DNA of 64,000 nucleotides from Lacicoccus qingdaonensis (GCF_900101075.1 NZ_FNFY01000002.1:124001-188000); one strand, 5' to 3'. Shown: positions 43,110 through 52,659, numbered from the stretch's first letter. The notes: a model not told the origin generated them from the letters alone. Numbers and translations: made by a program.

Positions 43110-43526
43110 TCAATAGCCGATTTTATACATATAATAGATCAACTGAAAATAACCGATGTGGAATATCGTCCATAGGGTGAACCCTATTCTGTTGTCATAG
43201 ATGGTTACGCTGTAGCCGATTGCCTGCAGTATGAAATACAATGCCACGGTAATCAGAAAGAAAATCACTGTAATGGCCAGATACCATGACCGTCTGTATA
43301 CAAACACTGCTTTCAGCAGTACCGCGATGATGATCGAGACGATCAAATGCAGCACAATCTCGAACACAATATTCAATGGCCCCGAATAGATGAAATCCAC
43401 ATTCAATAATAAATCCATCAAAGGAATGCCCGACTGCATCTGTATATATGCGAACATCAGTACAAGCAGCAATCCTGTTATCGTGCCTGTGATGACACCT
43501 GAAATAAAAATTTTGTTCATTTTCAT
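43110..43526 (-). CDS. Four-segment membrane protein, unknown function
   Basis: 138 residues with hydrophobic segments at about 8-28, 50-73, 82-104 and 115-134. No family recognised. Two methionines, residues 1 and 3, could start; GGGAC is nearer to the second. It lies upstream of the pyruvate kinase-like gene in the same direction with a gap of 54 bases. Confidence 0.72.
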   Translation of the reverse strand: MKMNKIFISGVITGTITGLLLVLMFAYIQMQSGIPLMDLLLNVDFIYSGPLNIVFEIVLHLIVSIIIAVLLKAVFVYRRSWYLAITVIFFLITVALYFILQAIGYSVTIYDNRIGFTLWTIFHIGYFQLIYYMYKIGY

Positions 43527-43656
43527 GTCCCAATTCCATACAATTTATGGCGTAAAATTTCAAACGGTTTTACATAAACTTCATTTGTAGTATACCATAT
43601 ATATATGCAGCATAAGTTACTGTAAAACGGTGAAATCACAAGATTGGAATGATGGC

Positions 43657-44052
43657 ATGAAGTCACTTTTACCCTTCCTAACATTCAACGGCAATGCGAT
43701 GGAAGCGCTGAATTACTATAAGGAAGTTTTCTATGATCTGGATGTTGAATATTTGCAGGAGTACGGGCCGGAAACTCCGGAATTGACGGGGAAAATAATG
43801 CAGGCGGTCATCTCCCTGAACGGGCAGCAGATTATGCTGAACGACAGCAGCCTGCCTGAAGAGTTCAACTTCACCCCGAGCATGTCATTTTATATAGAAT
43901 GCAGGGATTTGAATGAAATAGAACTGTATTACAGAAAATTAAAAAGGAATGCCGCAATACTGGTGCCGCTCGACGAATACGGCCCCGGCCGCCATTTCGC
44001 CCACGTCCAGGACCGGTTCGGATTATCCTGGCAGCTCAATTTCAGCAAATAA
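43657..44052 (+). CDS. VOC/PhnB-like glyoxalase-fold protein
   Basis: 131 residues from ATG 43657: LLPFLTFNGNAMEALNYYKEVF is the standard PhnB-type start, then VISLNGQQIMLNDSS, SFYIECRDLNEIE and the C-terminal FAHVQDRFGLSWQLN. The family has a paired beta-alpha-beta-beta-beta fold; most members have unknown substrates. The in-frame ATG at 43630 lies upstream of the GGAATGATGG site and is less likely. Confidence 0.85.
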   Translation: MKSLLPFLTFNGNAMEALNYYKEVFYDLDVEYLQEYGPETPELTGKIMQAVISLNGQQIMLNDSSLPEEFNFTPSMSFYIECRDLNEIELYYRKLKRNAAILVPLDEYGPGRHFAHVQDRFGLSWQLNFSK

Positions 44053-44084
44053 AAAACCGCCCCTCTTTTCAGGGGCGGTTCATT
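44051..44084. terminator. Bidirectional terminator
   Basis: AACCGCCCCT-CTTTTC-AGGGGCGGTT stem; A run gives six T for the leftward gene, a weaker T stretch for the rightward one. Confidence 0.9.
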
Positions 44085-44090
44085 TTATGA

Positions 44091-44231
44091 TTACAAGTTG
44101 ATGATGCTTACCAGTCTGCCTACGAAAGACTTTTTAGTCTTTTTCTTATTATCAAGTTTTGCATTGTTCATAGCGATTGTCTTATACTCTTTGATTTTTA
44201 AATCTGCTGAATAACGATCTGATGCGAACAT
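44091..44231 (-). CDS. 46-residue basic small protein
   Basis: MFASDRYSADLKIKEYKTIAM followed by a lysine-rich stretch (KLDNKKKTKKS) and FVGRLVSIINL. AAGGAGTG lies ten bases before the ATG, and a good promoter and a terminator frame the gene, so expression is credible although it is too short for most gene finders. No family recognised; the charge pattern would suit nucleic acid or ribosome binding, which is speculation. Confidence 0.72.
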   Translation of the reverse strand: MFASDRYSADLKIKEYKTIAMNNAKLDNKKKTKKSFVGRLVSIINL

Positions 44232-44300
44232 TTGATTCACACTCCTTATTTTGAAATTAATTTTACTCACAGATACTTGTACGACTTATCTTCACTTATT

Positions 44301-44329
44301 ACAATATCAGTAACACCAATGCTTTTCAA
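44301..44329 (-). promoter_or_regulatory. SigA promoter of the 46-residue gene
   Basis: -35 TTGAAA (plus-strand 44324-44329), 17-base spacer, -10 TATTGT (44301-44306). Leader of about 60 bases. Confidence 0.6.
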
Positions 44330-44334
44330 GTTTT

Positions 44335-44584
44335 ATGTGATTTAATTCCTAAAGTTATTCTATTTATAATATTAAGATAATTCAAATATAAAAAAGAAAT
44401 TTTTATAAAAATATTTCATTCGAAATCCGCTACATTTAAATTATTACCGTATTGTGGATATATATTCATATTGTTATCGTTTTCATGTATTATTGAGTGA
44501 ATTAAAGATTCAGCCGTCGTTTCCCATTCATTCAAACGATGAAATTGGTAGACAATTGGAATCGTTCCCATCATATATTTCCAC
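44335..44584. other. Gene-poor AT-rich gap
   Basis: The 44232-44618 gap holds the promoter above at its left and a terminator at its right. A 60-codon leftward frame (44416-44598) begins inside that terminator and has no ribosome site, so I do not call it. I see no RNA gene or repeat here. Confidence 0.6.
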
Positions 44585-44607
44585 AAAAAAAGAGGCATAC
44601 CTGCCTC
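44585..44607 (-). terminator. Terminator of the methyltransferase gene
   Basis: GAGGCA-TACC-TGCCTC stem with seven T on the minus strand. Confidence 0.88.
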
Positions 44608-44618
44608 ATCCGGATCTA

Positions 44619-45407
44619 CTAATTTTTATTTTTAAGAATGGCCACACTCAGCTCATGACCGATTTTAAATTTTTTATCCTTATAATTCTCATTCAGATGC
44701 CTGTCGATCTTTTTAAGCGTTTTTTGACGGTGTTTCTTTTTGAATTCCACCAGACCGCGGTATGTCCCGAGCCTCCGGCTCAATTCCCAACGGTCATATT
44801 CAACCTTGTAATTTCTCTTATACAGATCTTTGATATCGAAATTATGGTCCTGCCATTCCTTTATCCACCGGACAGGAAAGTTGCTGATAAGATTTTCATT
44901 TTTTTCTTTATATAATCTGGAATCCACTTTATATTTTTTTCTTTTATGATTGATGATTTTCATCGTCTCTTTGATCACGTCGGTTTTTCTTTCAAAATGG
45001 ATATCTGCGATGATCAGACAGCCGTCCGGTTTCAAAATTCTTTCCACTTCTGCGATTGCTTCTGTCCGTCTGAACCAGTGCCACCCGCTGAGGACAAAAA
45101 CGATATCATATGTTTTTGAAGGCAGTCCGGATGACTCGGCACGTTTTAAGTTGAAGTTCACTTTATTATTATCTTTAAATTTCTCTTTGCCGTAATCGAT
45201 GAATTTCTCCACCGGATCGACTGCATCCACAATGCCGCCTTCTGCACTCAATAGATCACTCAAAAACCCCGGACCTGAACCGAAGTCGGCAATTTTCGCA
45301 CCGGAAAAATCGATGCCTCTGGCTTTCAGACCTGAAAGAAGCTCATCCGGGATCGTTTCACGATTACTGATATATTCTGCAGCAATACCATCGTATATCG
45401 CACTCAT
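44619..45407 (-). CDS. Class I SAM-dependent methyltransferase
   Basis: 262 residues. SAM-binding motif I is ADFGSGPGFLSDLL, followed by VDAVDPVEKFI and VFVLSGWHWFRRTEAI, as in the UbiE/methyltransferase-11 group; the HWF sequence after motif II is common in this clade. C-terminal 100 residues are very basic. Start at ATG 45407 after AGGTGAAAA. Substrate unknown. Confidence 0.86.
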   Translation of the reverse strand: MSAIYDGIAAEYISNRETIPDELLSGLKARGIDFSGAKIADFGSGPGFLSDLLSAEGGIVDAVDPVEKFIDYGKEKFKDNNKVNFNLKRAESSGLPSKTYDIVFVLSGWHWFRRTEAIAEVERILKPDGCLIIADIHFERKTDVIKETMKIINHKRKKYKVDSRLYKEKNENLISNFPVRWIKEWQDHNFDIKDLYKRNYKVEYDRWELSRRLGTYRGLVEFKKKHRQKTLKKIDRHLNENYKDKKFKIGHELSVAILKNKN

Positions 45408-45481
45408 ACTTTTCACCTCAACATTATAATATCATCATTAATATTGTTATCATAATGTAAAGGTCACATTAAAATTGTAAA

Positions 45482-45946
45482 TTAATACTGGTTTTCAAGC
45501 AATCGCTTCATTTCCTGTATTTTTCCGGCATGAAGGCCCTCATGTAATATAACAAAGCCGGCAAGCTCATAGCTTGTCTTCATGCCCATGAACGGCTCTG
45601 GCAGCGGTTCTTTAAGGCTGTCTTCACTCAGCCCTCCGTATTCTTTCTGCTGCTGATCAAGCAATGTTTTGATCTCATCCACCGACGGCGTTTCATCATC
45701 GAAGTCATCCGGGCTCGTGCCGGTGCCGAAATACTTTTTAAAGCGTTTTTCCACATCATCATTTTTACCCAGCAGCCTGACGAGTTCAGATTCCATAAGC
45801 GCGATGACATGGCCGAACTGCCAGTGCAGATTGTTATTGAATCCGGCAGGTACGATATCCATCAGATCATCGTCTGTATCTTCCAGGTGATACTTGATCC
45901 ATCCTCTGACTGATTTTAATTGAAATGTAAGTAACTCTTTTTGCAT
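45482..45946 (-). CDS. DinB-family protein (YfiT-like metal-binding four-helix bundle)
   Basis: 154 residues. The three histidines of the family metal site are present: His46 in WQFGHV, and His135 and His139 in HEGLHAG. Such proteins can be thiol-S-transferases (bacillithiol in Firmicutes) or metal-dependent hydrolases. GAGGG precedes the ATG. The family name refers to homology only; no DNA-damage box was seen upstream. Confidence 0.87.
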   Translation of the reverse strand: MQKELLTFQLKSVRGWIKYHLEDTDDDLMDIVPAGFNNNLHWQFGHVIALMESELVRLLGKNDDVEKRFKKYFGTGTSPDDFDDETPSVDEIKTLLDQQQKEYGGLSEDSLKEPLPEPFMGMKTSYELAGFVILHEGLHAGKIQEMKRLLENQY

Positions 45947-46029
45947 AATAATCCCTCTTTCTTTATCATAGTGACAGTATTTATTTATATTATACCTTTA
46001 TTTAAGCATGAAGCGAGGAGGTTGATTTT

Positions 46030-46200
46030 ATGACTAAAACTTTACTGGTTCTAATACTCATGGCTGTATTGGTTTTTGTGCTCAATTTCGTCTTCGGAAT
46101 GATCCCGATGATTGCCGGATACAGTCTGCCGCTTGCACTGTTTCTTGGAATCTCTTTGGGATTTTATATATATACATTGATAGACAACAGGATCGGATAG
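46030..46200 (+). CDS. 56-residue small membrane protein
   Basis: Two hydrophobic stretches (about residues 4-29 and 33-50) separated by a Gly-Tyr-Ser turn, ending in DNRIG. GCGAGGAGG stands eight bases before the ATG, an excellent ribosome site, and this makes the short frame credible. Function unknown. It precedes the drug efflux gene by 73 bases in the same direction and might be co-transcribed. Confidence 0.75.
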   Translation: MTKTLLVLILMAVLVFVLNFVFGMIPMIAGYSLPLALFLGISLGFYIYTLIDNRIG

Positions 46201-46273
46201 GCGGAAACGCTTGATTATTTCGGCAATCGGAATATAATTATAGGTATTCTATTTATTTAGGGGATAGGTATCT

Positions 46274-47752
46274 ATGTCATCACACAATGAACAGAGACCG
46301 GATTACAGACTGATCATCATTCTGCTTTCCGGCGCTTTTGTCGCTTTTTTATCCAATACTTTTTTAAACGTTGCGCTGCCGTCGATCAAAGATGAGTTCG
46401 GCGTAACGACGTCGACCGTCCAGTGGGTGACGACGGCGTATATGCTGGTCTCGGGCATCGTTGTCCCTACGACCGCATTTTTAATGCAGAAATTCAGTGC
46501 CCGTAAGTTATTTCTGACTTCCATACTCCTGTTTCTCCTGGGAACGGCAGTTGCGGGCTTCTCACCGACATTCACGGTCTTGATTCTGGGACGCATGCTG
46601 CAGGCATCCGGCTCTGCAATTTTAATGCCGCTGCTTATGAATGTGATGATTACGAGCTTCGCACCGGAGAAACGCGGAACAGCGATGGGCGTATTCAGTC
46701 TCGTCATGTTTTTTGCCCCAGCCATCGGTCCGACACTTTCAGGTTTTGTCGTCCAGACATTATCGTGGCACTGGCTCTTTTATATGATGATTCCCATCTT
46801 GCTTATAGTGCTTGCAGTCGGATATTTCCAGCTGCCTGAAGTCGGGAACAAATATAATGCCAAACTGGACATTCCTTCAGTGATACTCTCCACCATCGGT
46901 TTCGGCGGTATCCTTTACGGTTTCAGTGCTGCCGGAAACAGCGGCTGGGCTTCATTTGACGTGATGCTCACATTGCTTGTCGGAATCATTGCCGTCTATA
47001 TATATGTCATGAGACAGACGAAGATGGAAAGCCCGATGCTCGATTTCAAAGTGTACACTTTTCCGATGTACAGACTGTCCGCCATCATCATCGGCGTAAA
47101 CAACATGGCGCTTTTCTCCGGTATGATACTGATGCCGATTTTCTTGCAGGAGATCCAGGACGTTTCACCACTAGAGACAGGGCTTTTATTACTGCCGGGC
47201 GCACTTATAATGGGTCTGCTCAGTCCTTTGTCAGGGAAACTTTTTGATATATTCGGTCCGCGGAGACTTGCGGTCACCGGCCTTGCCATGGCGGCTGTCA
47301 CAACATTTTTCTTCAGCCGTCTTGAAATCGATACCGGATTTGGATATCTGCTCACCGTCTATGCGATCCGGGCAGTCGGACTGACACTCGTCAACACACC
47401 AGTCATGACAAACGGCATGAACGACCTGCCGGCACGCCTGACGCCACACGGCTCATCCCTTAACAGTATGCTGCAGCAGGTCAGCGGTGCAGTCGGCACA
47501 GCACTCCTGATCACCATCATGCAGAACTGGACGAACTTCAGGCTCTCAGGAATCGCAGAACCGACATCGGCACAGATGAACCAGGCGATGCTCGACGGCA
47601 TCAATCTTTCGTTCTTCATCGCGTCCGTGCTGCTGTTCATCTCAATGGTGCTGTCGTTCATGCTGAAACGTGTGACAGCCAAACAGACGATCCAGCCAGG
47701 GCTGACCCGGGCAAGGGTCATCGAACCCGACACACTCAACAAAAAGAAGTAG
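46274..47752 (+). CDS. MDR-type MFS transporter, DHA2 (EmrB/QacA) family
   Basis: 492 residues with 14 predicted membrane segments. Motif A appears as MQKFSARKLF after segment 2, motif C-like GPTLSGFVVQTLSW in segment 5, and VALPSIKDEFG-type start NVALPSIKDEF. The family pumps lipophilic drugs, dyes and antiseptics by proton exchange. GGGGATAGG precedes the ATG. No TetR/MarR regulator is adjacent. Confidence 0.92.
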   Translation: MSSHNEQRPDYRLIIILLSGAFVAFLSNTFLNVALPSIKDEFGVTTSTVQWVTTAYMLVSGIVVPTTAFLMQKFSARKLFLTSILLFLLGTAVAGFSPTFTVLILGRMLQASGSAILMPLLMNVMITSFAPEKRGTAMGVFSLVMFFAPAIGPTLSGFVVQTLSWHWLFYMMIPILLIVLAVGYFQLPEVGNKYNAKLDIPSVILSTIGFGGILYGFSAAGNSGWASFDVMLTLLVGIIAVYIYVMRQTKMESPMLDFKVYTFPMYRLSAIIIGVNNMALFSGMILMPIFLQEIQDVSPLETGLLLLPGALIMGLLSPLSGKLFDIFGPRRLAVTGLAMAAVTTFFFSRLEIDTGFGYLLTVYAIRAVGLTLVNTPVMTNGMNDLPARLTPHGSSLNSMLQQVSGAVGTALLITIMQNWTNFRLSGIAEPTSAQMNQAMLDGINLSFFIASVLLFISMVLSFMLKRVTAKQTIQPGLTRARVIEPDTLNKKK

Positions 47753-47778
47753 AATCCGCACCGGATTCTACTTCTTTT
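47742..47778. terminator. Bidirectional terminator between the MFS gene and pepT
   Basis: Perfect 17-base stem with a CAC loop; the stop codon of the MFS gene (47750-47752) is part of the stem. Confidence 0.95.
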
Positions 47779-49002
47779 CTATTCTCCCGCAGCCAGTTCA
47801 GCGATTTTAACGATGACCTGTGCTGATTTTTCCATATCATCAGCCGAAGCATATTCGAATTTACCGTGGAAGTTTTCACCGCCTGTAAAGAGGTTCGGCG
47901 TCAGCAGCCCCTTATAGGATAACTGGGAACCATCCGTTCCTCCCCTCACCGGCTTGATATCCGGCGTAATGTTCAGCGATTCCATCGCACGGCTTGCGTT
48001 TTCCACGATATGCATCTTCGGTTCAATCTTATCTCTCATATTGTAGTACTGATCTTCCATATATAAATCCACACGGCCCTCACCATATTTTTCCTGCAGC
48101 ATCTTCACATTCGTTTCCATCAATGTCTTTCTAGCTTCAAAATTTTCCTTATCGAAATCACGGATGATGAACTGCGCATTTGATTTTTCCACGTCGCCTT
48201 CTACGCCGACCAGGTGAATAAAGCCCTCATAGCCGGATGTGTATTCAGGAGTATCATGTTCATCGAACTTGCCGATGAATTCCGCAGCCATTCTGCCCGC
48301 GTTGATCATTTTGCCTTTTGCGGTGCCCGGGTGGACGCTGTTGCCTGTGAACGTCACTTCTGCACCTGCAGCATTGAAGCTTTCATACTGCAGTTCGCCG
48401 ATCGGGCCGCCGTCGACGGTGTAGGCATATTCAGCTCCGAAAGCTTCCACATCAAATTTGTGCGGTCCCCGTCCGATCTCCTCATCAGGCGTAAATCCAA
48501 CGCGGATTTTGCCGTGTCTGATTTCAGGATTGTTCTTCAGATGCTCCACCGCAGTGATGATTTCAGCGATGCCCGCCTTGTTGTCCGCACCGAGCAGCGT
48601 CGTGCCGTCGGTCGTAATCAGTGTATGCCCGATATACCTTTTCAATTCGGGATATTCATCCGGTGACAGGGCAATATTTTCAGATTCATTCAAAACGATG
48701 TCCCCGCCTTCGTATTCAACGACCTGCGGTTTTACATCCGTACCCGTAAAATCGGTTGCGGTATCCACATGCGCCAAAAATCCGATGACCGGCACATTTT
48801 CCACGTTTGCAGGCAGTGATGCAAACAGATACCCTTCGTCATCCAGTGTGATCTCTTCCAGTCCGATTTCAACAAGCTCTTCTTTCAATGCTTTCAATAA
48901 GTCCCACTGCTTGTCAGTGGAAGGCGTCGTTTCACTGGATGCATCCGACTGCGTATCATATTTTGCATACCGCGTCAGTCTCTCAATCAGTTTGTCTTTC
49001 AT
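47779..49002 (-). CDS. pepT: Peptidase T (tripeptide aminopeptidase)
   Basis: M20B zinc peptidase of 407 residues releasing the N-terminal residue of tripeptides. Metal ligands and catalytic residues are in [39 protein letters not shown] and the C-terminal GGENFHG. All are intact. GGAG lies nine bases before the ATG. Divergent from the flavin monooxygenase gene. Confidence 0.96.
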   Translation of the reverse strand: MKDKLIERLTRYAKYDTQSDASSETTPSTDKQWDLLKALKEELVEIGLEEITLDDEGYLFASLPANVENVPVIGFLAHVDTATDFTGTDVKPQVVEYEGGDIVLNESENIALSPDEYPELKRYIGHTLITTDGTTLLGADNKAGIAEIITAVEHLKNNPEIRHGKIRVGFTPDEEIGRGPHKFDVEAFGAEYAYTVDGGPIGELQYESFNAAGAEVTFTGNSVHPGTAKGKMINAGRMAAEFIGKFDEHDTPEYTSGYEGFIHLVGVEGDVEKSNAQFIIRDFDKENFEARKTLMETNVKMLQEKYGEGRVDLYMEDQYYNMRDKIEPKMHIVENASRAMESLNITPDIKPVRGGTDGSQLSYKGLLTPNLFTGGENFHGKFEYASADDMEKSAQVIVKIAELAAGE

Positions 49003-49105
49003 TCCGATTCACTCCAATTTGCTTTTCTTTCATTTTATCATAAGCACTATCACTCTTATTTGAATTGACACATGTTAAAATAAGGTAAAACAGTGGAGGT
49101 AAGCT

Positions 49106-50152
49106 ATGGAACTTGGAATCAACACTTTTGGTGATGCGATATTTGACCCTCAGACAGGCAGGACGATCAGCCACGGCGAAAGACTGAGCAACCTTGTGGA
49201 AGAAATTGAAATGGCAGATAAGGTCGGGCTGGATATTTTCACGGTCGGTGAACACCACCGGGAGGATTACGCGGTGACATCTCCGGATGTCGTCCTTGCC
49301 GCAGCGGCTTCACGGACAAAGAACATAAGACTGTCGAGCGGCGTGACAGTGCTGTCGTCCGATGACCCGGTCAGGGTTTACGAGCGGTTTTCCACGTTGG
49401 ACGGCCTTTCGGGAGGACGGGCAGAAATCATGGCCGGACGGGGTTCATTCATCGAATCATTCCCGCTTTTCGGCTACGACCTGAATGACTACAATGAATT
49501 ATTCGACGAGAAACTGGATCTTTTATTGACACTGCAAAAAGGCGGCAGGATCAATTGGAACAGCAATATGAGAGCGTCCCTCCAGGATGTTGAAATTTTC
49601 CCGAAGCCGATGCAGGATGAAATTCCGGTCTGGATTGCGAGCGGCGGCACACCGCAGTCTGCAGCAAGGGCGGCACAGATTGGCCTGCCGCTCGTACTCG
49701 CCATCATCGGCGGCAGCCCGTTCCAGTTTTCGAGAGTCGTCGACTTTTACAGACAGATCGGCGCCGAGGCCGGCCATTCCGGAGATCAATTGAAAGTCGG
49801 CACGAACAGCCACGGATTTATCTGGGATACGGACCAGGAAGCAAAGGACATGTTCTTCCCGGCGATTTCACAATCGATGACGAATATCGGCCGTGAACGC
49901 GGCTGGGGTGCCTATTCAAGAGACAACTACGAACGGATGATCGAGCCCGACGGCGCCCTTTATATCGGCAGCCCGGAAACAGTCGCTGCCAAAATCATCG
50001 AGTTGAAAAAACGCATGGGCATCGACCGGTTCACACTCCAGACACCTGTCGGCACAATGCCGCATGAACAGGTTTTAAGAACCATCGAGCTGTTCGGCAC
50101 GAAAGTCGCCCCGATTGTCAGGGAAGCAGTGAAAGAGATGGAGGAAAAATAA
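49106..50152 (+). CDS. LLM-class flavin-dependent oxidoreductase
   Basis: 348-residue bacterial luciferase-like monooxygenase. Characteristic regions: FTVGEHHREDYAVTSPDVVLAA near the start, RTKNIRLSSGVTVLSSDDPV, GGRAEIMAGRGSF (FMN phosphate region) and IASGGTPQSAARAA. Uses reduced flavin; substrate unknown. GGAGG precedes the ATG. Two successive terminators follow. Confidence 0.9.
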   Translation: MELGINTFGDAIFDPQTGRTISHGERLSNLVEEIEMADKVGLDIFTVGEHHREDYAVTSPDVVLAAAASRTKNIRLSSGVTVLSSDDPVRVYERFSTLDGLSGGRAEIMAGRGSFIESFPLFGYDLNDYNELFDEKLDLLLTLQKGGRINWNSNMRASLQDVEIFPKPMQDEIPVWIASGGTPQSAARAAQIGLPLVLAIIGGSPFQFSRVVDFYRQIGAEAGHSGDQLKVGTNSHGFIWDTDQEAKDMFFPAISQSMTNIGRERGWGAYSRDNYERMIEPDGALYIGSPETVAAKIIELKKRMGIDRFTLQTPVGTMPHEQVLRTIELFGTKVAPIVREAVKEMEEK

Positions 50153-50186
50153 AAGGAATCCGCAATTGAATCGCAGATTCCTTTAA
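50152..50186 (+). terminator. First terminator after the LLM gene
   Basis: AAAGGAATC/GATTCCTTT stem with a 15-base loop; the T run is short (CCTTTAAATTT), so it may be leaky. Confidence 0.65.
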
Positions 50187-50196
50187 ATTTAAGTTC

Positions 50197-50224
50197 TGCA
50201 CCGCTTCGTGCGGTGCATTTTTGA
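50197..50224 (+). terminator. Second terminator after the LLM gene
   Basis: TGCACCGC-TTCGT-GCGGTGCA stem followed by five T. Confidence 0.88.
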
Positions 50225-50231
50225 TTTAAAT

Positions 50232-50432
50232 CTATTCTTCAACCCTGACCAATTCCGCTTTGACCACCTGATACTTCGTCAATTCAACCGTCTGTCCGGA
50301 TTCATTTTCAACAGGAATGAAATCATTCGCAATACGTGAATATATCCTGCTGATCGGCCCCTTCACCTCCACATTTTTAAATACTTCACCCGTCGAAACC
50401 GTAATATCATAAACGTGTATTTTCTTTGCCAT
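50232..50432 (-). CDS. Small conserved hypothetical protein
   Basis: 66 residues, all-beta in appearance (KIHVYDITVSTGEVFKNVEV ... QTVELTKYQVVKAELVRVEE), soluble, acidic at the end. AAGGGGG precedes the ATG. Resembles small SH3-like or WYL-less barrel proteins but I cannot place it in a family. Single gene between two converging units. Confidence 0.72.
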   Translation of the reverse strand: MAKKIHVYDITVSTGEVFKNVEVKGPISRIYSRIANDFIPVENESGQTVELTKYQVVKAELVRVEE

Positions 50433-50520
50433 AATATCCCCCTTTCCGATTTAAATGAAGCACTTTCATACTTTTGTCCATTTTACCATACAGTCAGTAT
50501 ACAATCTTCCATTTCAATGA

Positions 50521-50563
50521 AAAATCGCACGCTCATTATAATTCAGAGCCGTGCGATCTTTAT
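50521..50563 (-). terminator. Terminator of ddl
   Basis: ATCGCACG/CGTGCGAT outer stem plus inner GCTC/GAGC, five T on the minus strand. Confidence 0.88.
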
Positions 50564-50564
50564 T

Positions 50565-51626
50565 TTAAGTAAAATCTGTTGTCAGGCCCGCTTCCAGTTC
50601 ATGGCGTTCAACTGCAAGAGTGATCAGACGGTCAACGAGTTCTCTATAGCCCACACCCGACACTTCCAGCAGTTTCGGATACATGCTGATGCTCGTGAAT
50701 CCTGGGAAGGTATTCACTTCATTTACATAAATGCTCCCGTCTACACACAGGAACATATCCACTCTCGCCATACCTTCACAGTCGAGCGTTTCGAACGTTT
50801 TCAACGCAACATCCTGCAGATTTTTAACCGTTTCCTCATCCACTTTCGCAGGAATCTCAAGTGCTGCACCGTTTTCATCCGTATACTTTGACTCATAGGA
50901 ATAAAAGCCGTCATCCGGAATGATTTCACCCGGCACCGATACGAACGGATTTGAATTGCCGAGTACGGACACTTCGACTTCGCGGCCTTCGAGCGCACTT
51001 TCCACGATCACTTTTGTATCATACTTGAAAGCAAGTGCCAGCGCCTCAGAGAAACTGTCTTCATCTGTCACTTTGGATACGCCGACAGATGATCCCTGAT
51101 TGACCGGTTTTACAAACATCGGCAGACCGAGCTTCTGTTTTACTTCGGCAAAGTCCACATCATCTTTTTCATGATGTTTGAAGAGAATGCCCTCTGCAAC
51201 TCCGATGCCTTCAAGTTTCAACAGACGTTTCGTCATATCCTTGTCCATGCATACCGCTGAACTTCTGATGTTGCATCCGACATACGGAATTTCCGCAATC
51301 TCAAGCAGCCCCTGCACCGTGCCGTCCTCTCCGAATGTACCATGAAGGACCGGCAAGATGACGTCCAGTTTCACGTCGGCAGGAAGCCCTGCAAGCTGTC
51401 CGGATGGACGTACCGTGAGTTTATTGGCAGTCTCGTCTACACTCAGATCGGCAATCCGTTCATTACCGGGGGCATGAAGCCACTTCCCCTCCTTTGATAT
51501 ATGGATCAGGGTGATATCATATTTATCCTTGTCCAGCACTGTTAAAATACTTTCAGCAGAGCGCATTGAAACTTCATGCTCCGTCGACTTTCCGCCATAC
51601 AGCAGGCCGATATTTAATTTTGTCAA
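50565..51626 (-). CDS. ddl: D-alanine--D-alanine ligase
   Basis: ATP-grasp enzyme joining two D-Ala for peptidoglycan. 353 residues with LYGGKSTEHEVSMRSA, the ATP region MFVKPVNQGSSVGVSKV, KVIVESALEGREVEVSVLG and C-terminal VNEVNTFPGFTSISMYPKL. The active-site region has a Tyr-Glu-Ser-Lys pattern (YSYESKY), as in ligases making D-Ala-D-Ala rather than D-Ala-D-Lac. I start at TTG 51626 (eight bases after GGAG); this gives the same N-terminal MTK.NI as in Staphylococcus. Confidence 0.95.
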   Translation of the reverse strand: MTKLNIGLLYGGKSTEHEVSMRSAESILTVLDKDKYDITLIHISKEGKWLHAPGNERIADLSVDETANKLTVRPSGQLAGLPADVKLDVILPVLHGTFGEDGTVQGLLEIAEIPYVGCNIRSSAVCMDKDMTKRLLKLEGIGVAEGILFKHHEKDDVDFAEVKQKLGLPMFVKPVNQGSSVGVSKVTDEDSFSEALALAFKYDTKVIVESALEGREVEVSVLGNSNPFVSVPGEIIPDDGFYSYESKYTDENGAALEIPAKVDEETVKNLQDVALKTFETLDCEGMARVDMFLCVDGSIYVNEVNTFPGFTSISMYPKLLEVSGVGYRELVDRLITLAVERHELEAGLTTDFT

Positions 51627-51876
51627 TTGAACCACTCCAGATTGTTAAGAATCTCTATTTCATTTAACACAAAACTTTTCTCAATCATATTAACACATTA
51701 CCCATTTACAGTCGCTGAATTTTATCATTTCTCCGTCAAATAAGCATTCGTTTACATTCAAATTTACAATATGTAATTGTAGCTTCATATAAAATTAATA
51801 ATCTTTCATTACAATGGTTGGTACGGTATATGAATTACACAACAGTTATTGTCTTACAGGAAGGATGTTATTTATT

Positions 51877-52659
51877 TTGAAAATACTTGTCACCAATGAA
51901 GATGGCATATTTTCAGCCGGCGTGATCGCATTAAGCGAACTGCTCAGCCACTTCGGTAAAGTTACAGTCATCTGCCCTCAGAACAGTGACTACATCAACA
52001 ATTTGAAGTCCTCACTCAACAGGCCGCTCAGCCTGAAAAAAGTGGAATATTCGGATGCCATTGATGCTTATACTGTAGATGCCGCGCCTTCGGAATGTGT
52101 CAAACTCGGCATTGAGGAGATTACCGACGGCTATCCCGACTTCGTATTCTCGGGCATCAACCTCGGTGCAAATGTCGGTCGTGATGCTTTTAAATCACCT
52201 TCCACAAGAGCGATAGAAGAAGCATTCCTGCATGACATACCGTCGGCTGCCATCGCCATTAACGAATTCAATGCATGCAATATCAACTTTTCTAAAATAA
52301 AAGACACCATATATGAACTATTGTCATACATCATGACTAAAACTCTGCCGGGCCGGCCCGTCTTTAATATCAATATACCAAACGAGACAAAGTCCAATAT
52401 AAAAGGACTCAAAGTCTTGCCGATGGATACAAATGTCTCAAAATACAAGTTTAAAAAACTGATATCTCTCGATTCGGACATTTATTATTTCCTTGAAGAT
52501 ACTAAAGACAGCTTCCAGTATAATAAACGCTCCGATGTTTTCTACATACAGCAGAACTTCATTACAGTCTCCCCGATCGTACTCAGAAACACATGCGATA
52601 ATGATATTGAAAACTATCAGAGCTGGTTCGAAACGCTCCATCATGAATCTGCACAATAA
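51877..52659 (+). CDS. surE: SurE-like 5'/3'-nucleotidase, divergent
   Basis: 260 residues from TTG 51877 (MKILVTNEDG after AGGAAGG). SurE fold is recognised by the start, by PDFVFSGINLGANVG and by FLHDIPSAAIAI. The metal pair normally written NDDG is NEDG, so the first Asp (position 8) is Glu; the Asn of SGIN is kept, but YSGTVAAA is replaced by FKSPSTRA. Nucleotidase activity is therefore likely but not certain, and specificity may have changed. Single gene. ATG 51862 is an alternative start. Confidence 0.8.
   Translation: MKILVTNEDGIFSAGVIALSELLSHFGKVTVICPQNSDYINNLKSSLNRPLSLKKVEYSDAIDAYTVDAAPSECVKLGIEEITDGYPDFVFSGINLGANVGRDAFKSPSTRAIEEAFLHDIPSAAIAINEFNACNINFSKIKDTIYELLSYIMTKTLPGRPVFNINIPNETKSNIKGLKVLPMDTNVSKYKFKKLISLDSDIYYFLEDTKDSFQYNKRSDVFYIQQNFITVSPIVLRNTCDNDIENYQSWFETLHHESAQ

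Noticed and set aside
44416-44598. Leftward 60-codon frame
   Set aside because: Its start lies inside the methyltransferase terminator, there is no ribosome site at the first ATG, and composition looks non-coding. An internal ATG after GGAAATAT is conceivable but weak.
44440-44620. Possible tRNA-like segment in the gap before the methyltransferase gene
   Set aside because: No acceptor stem, T-loop GGTTCGA or anticodon arm could be found.
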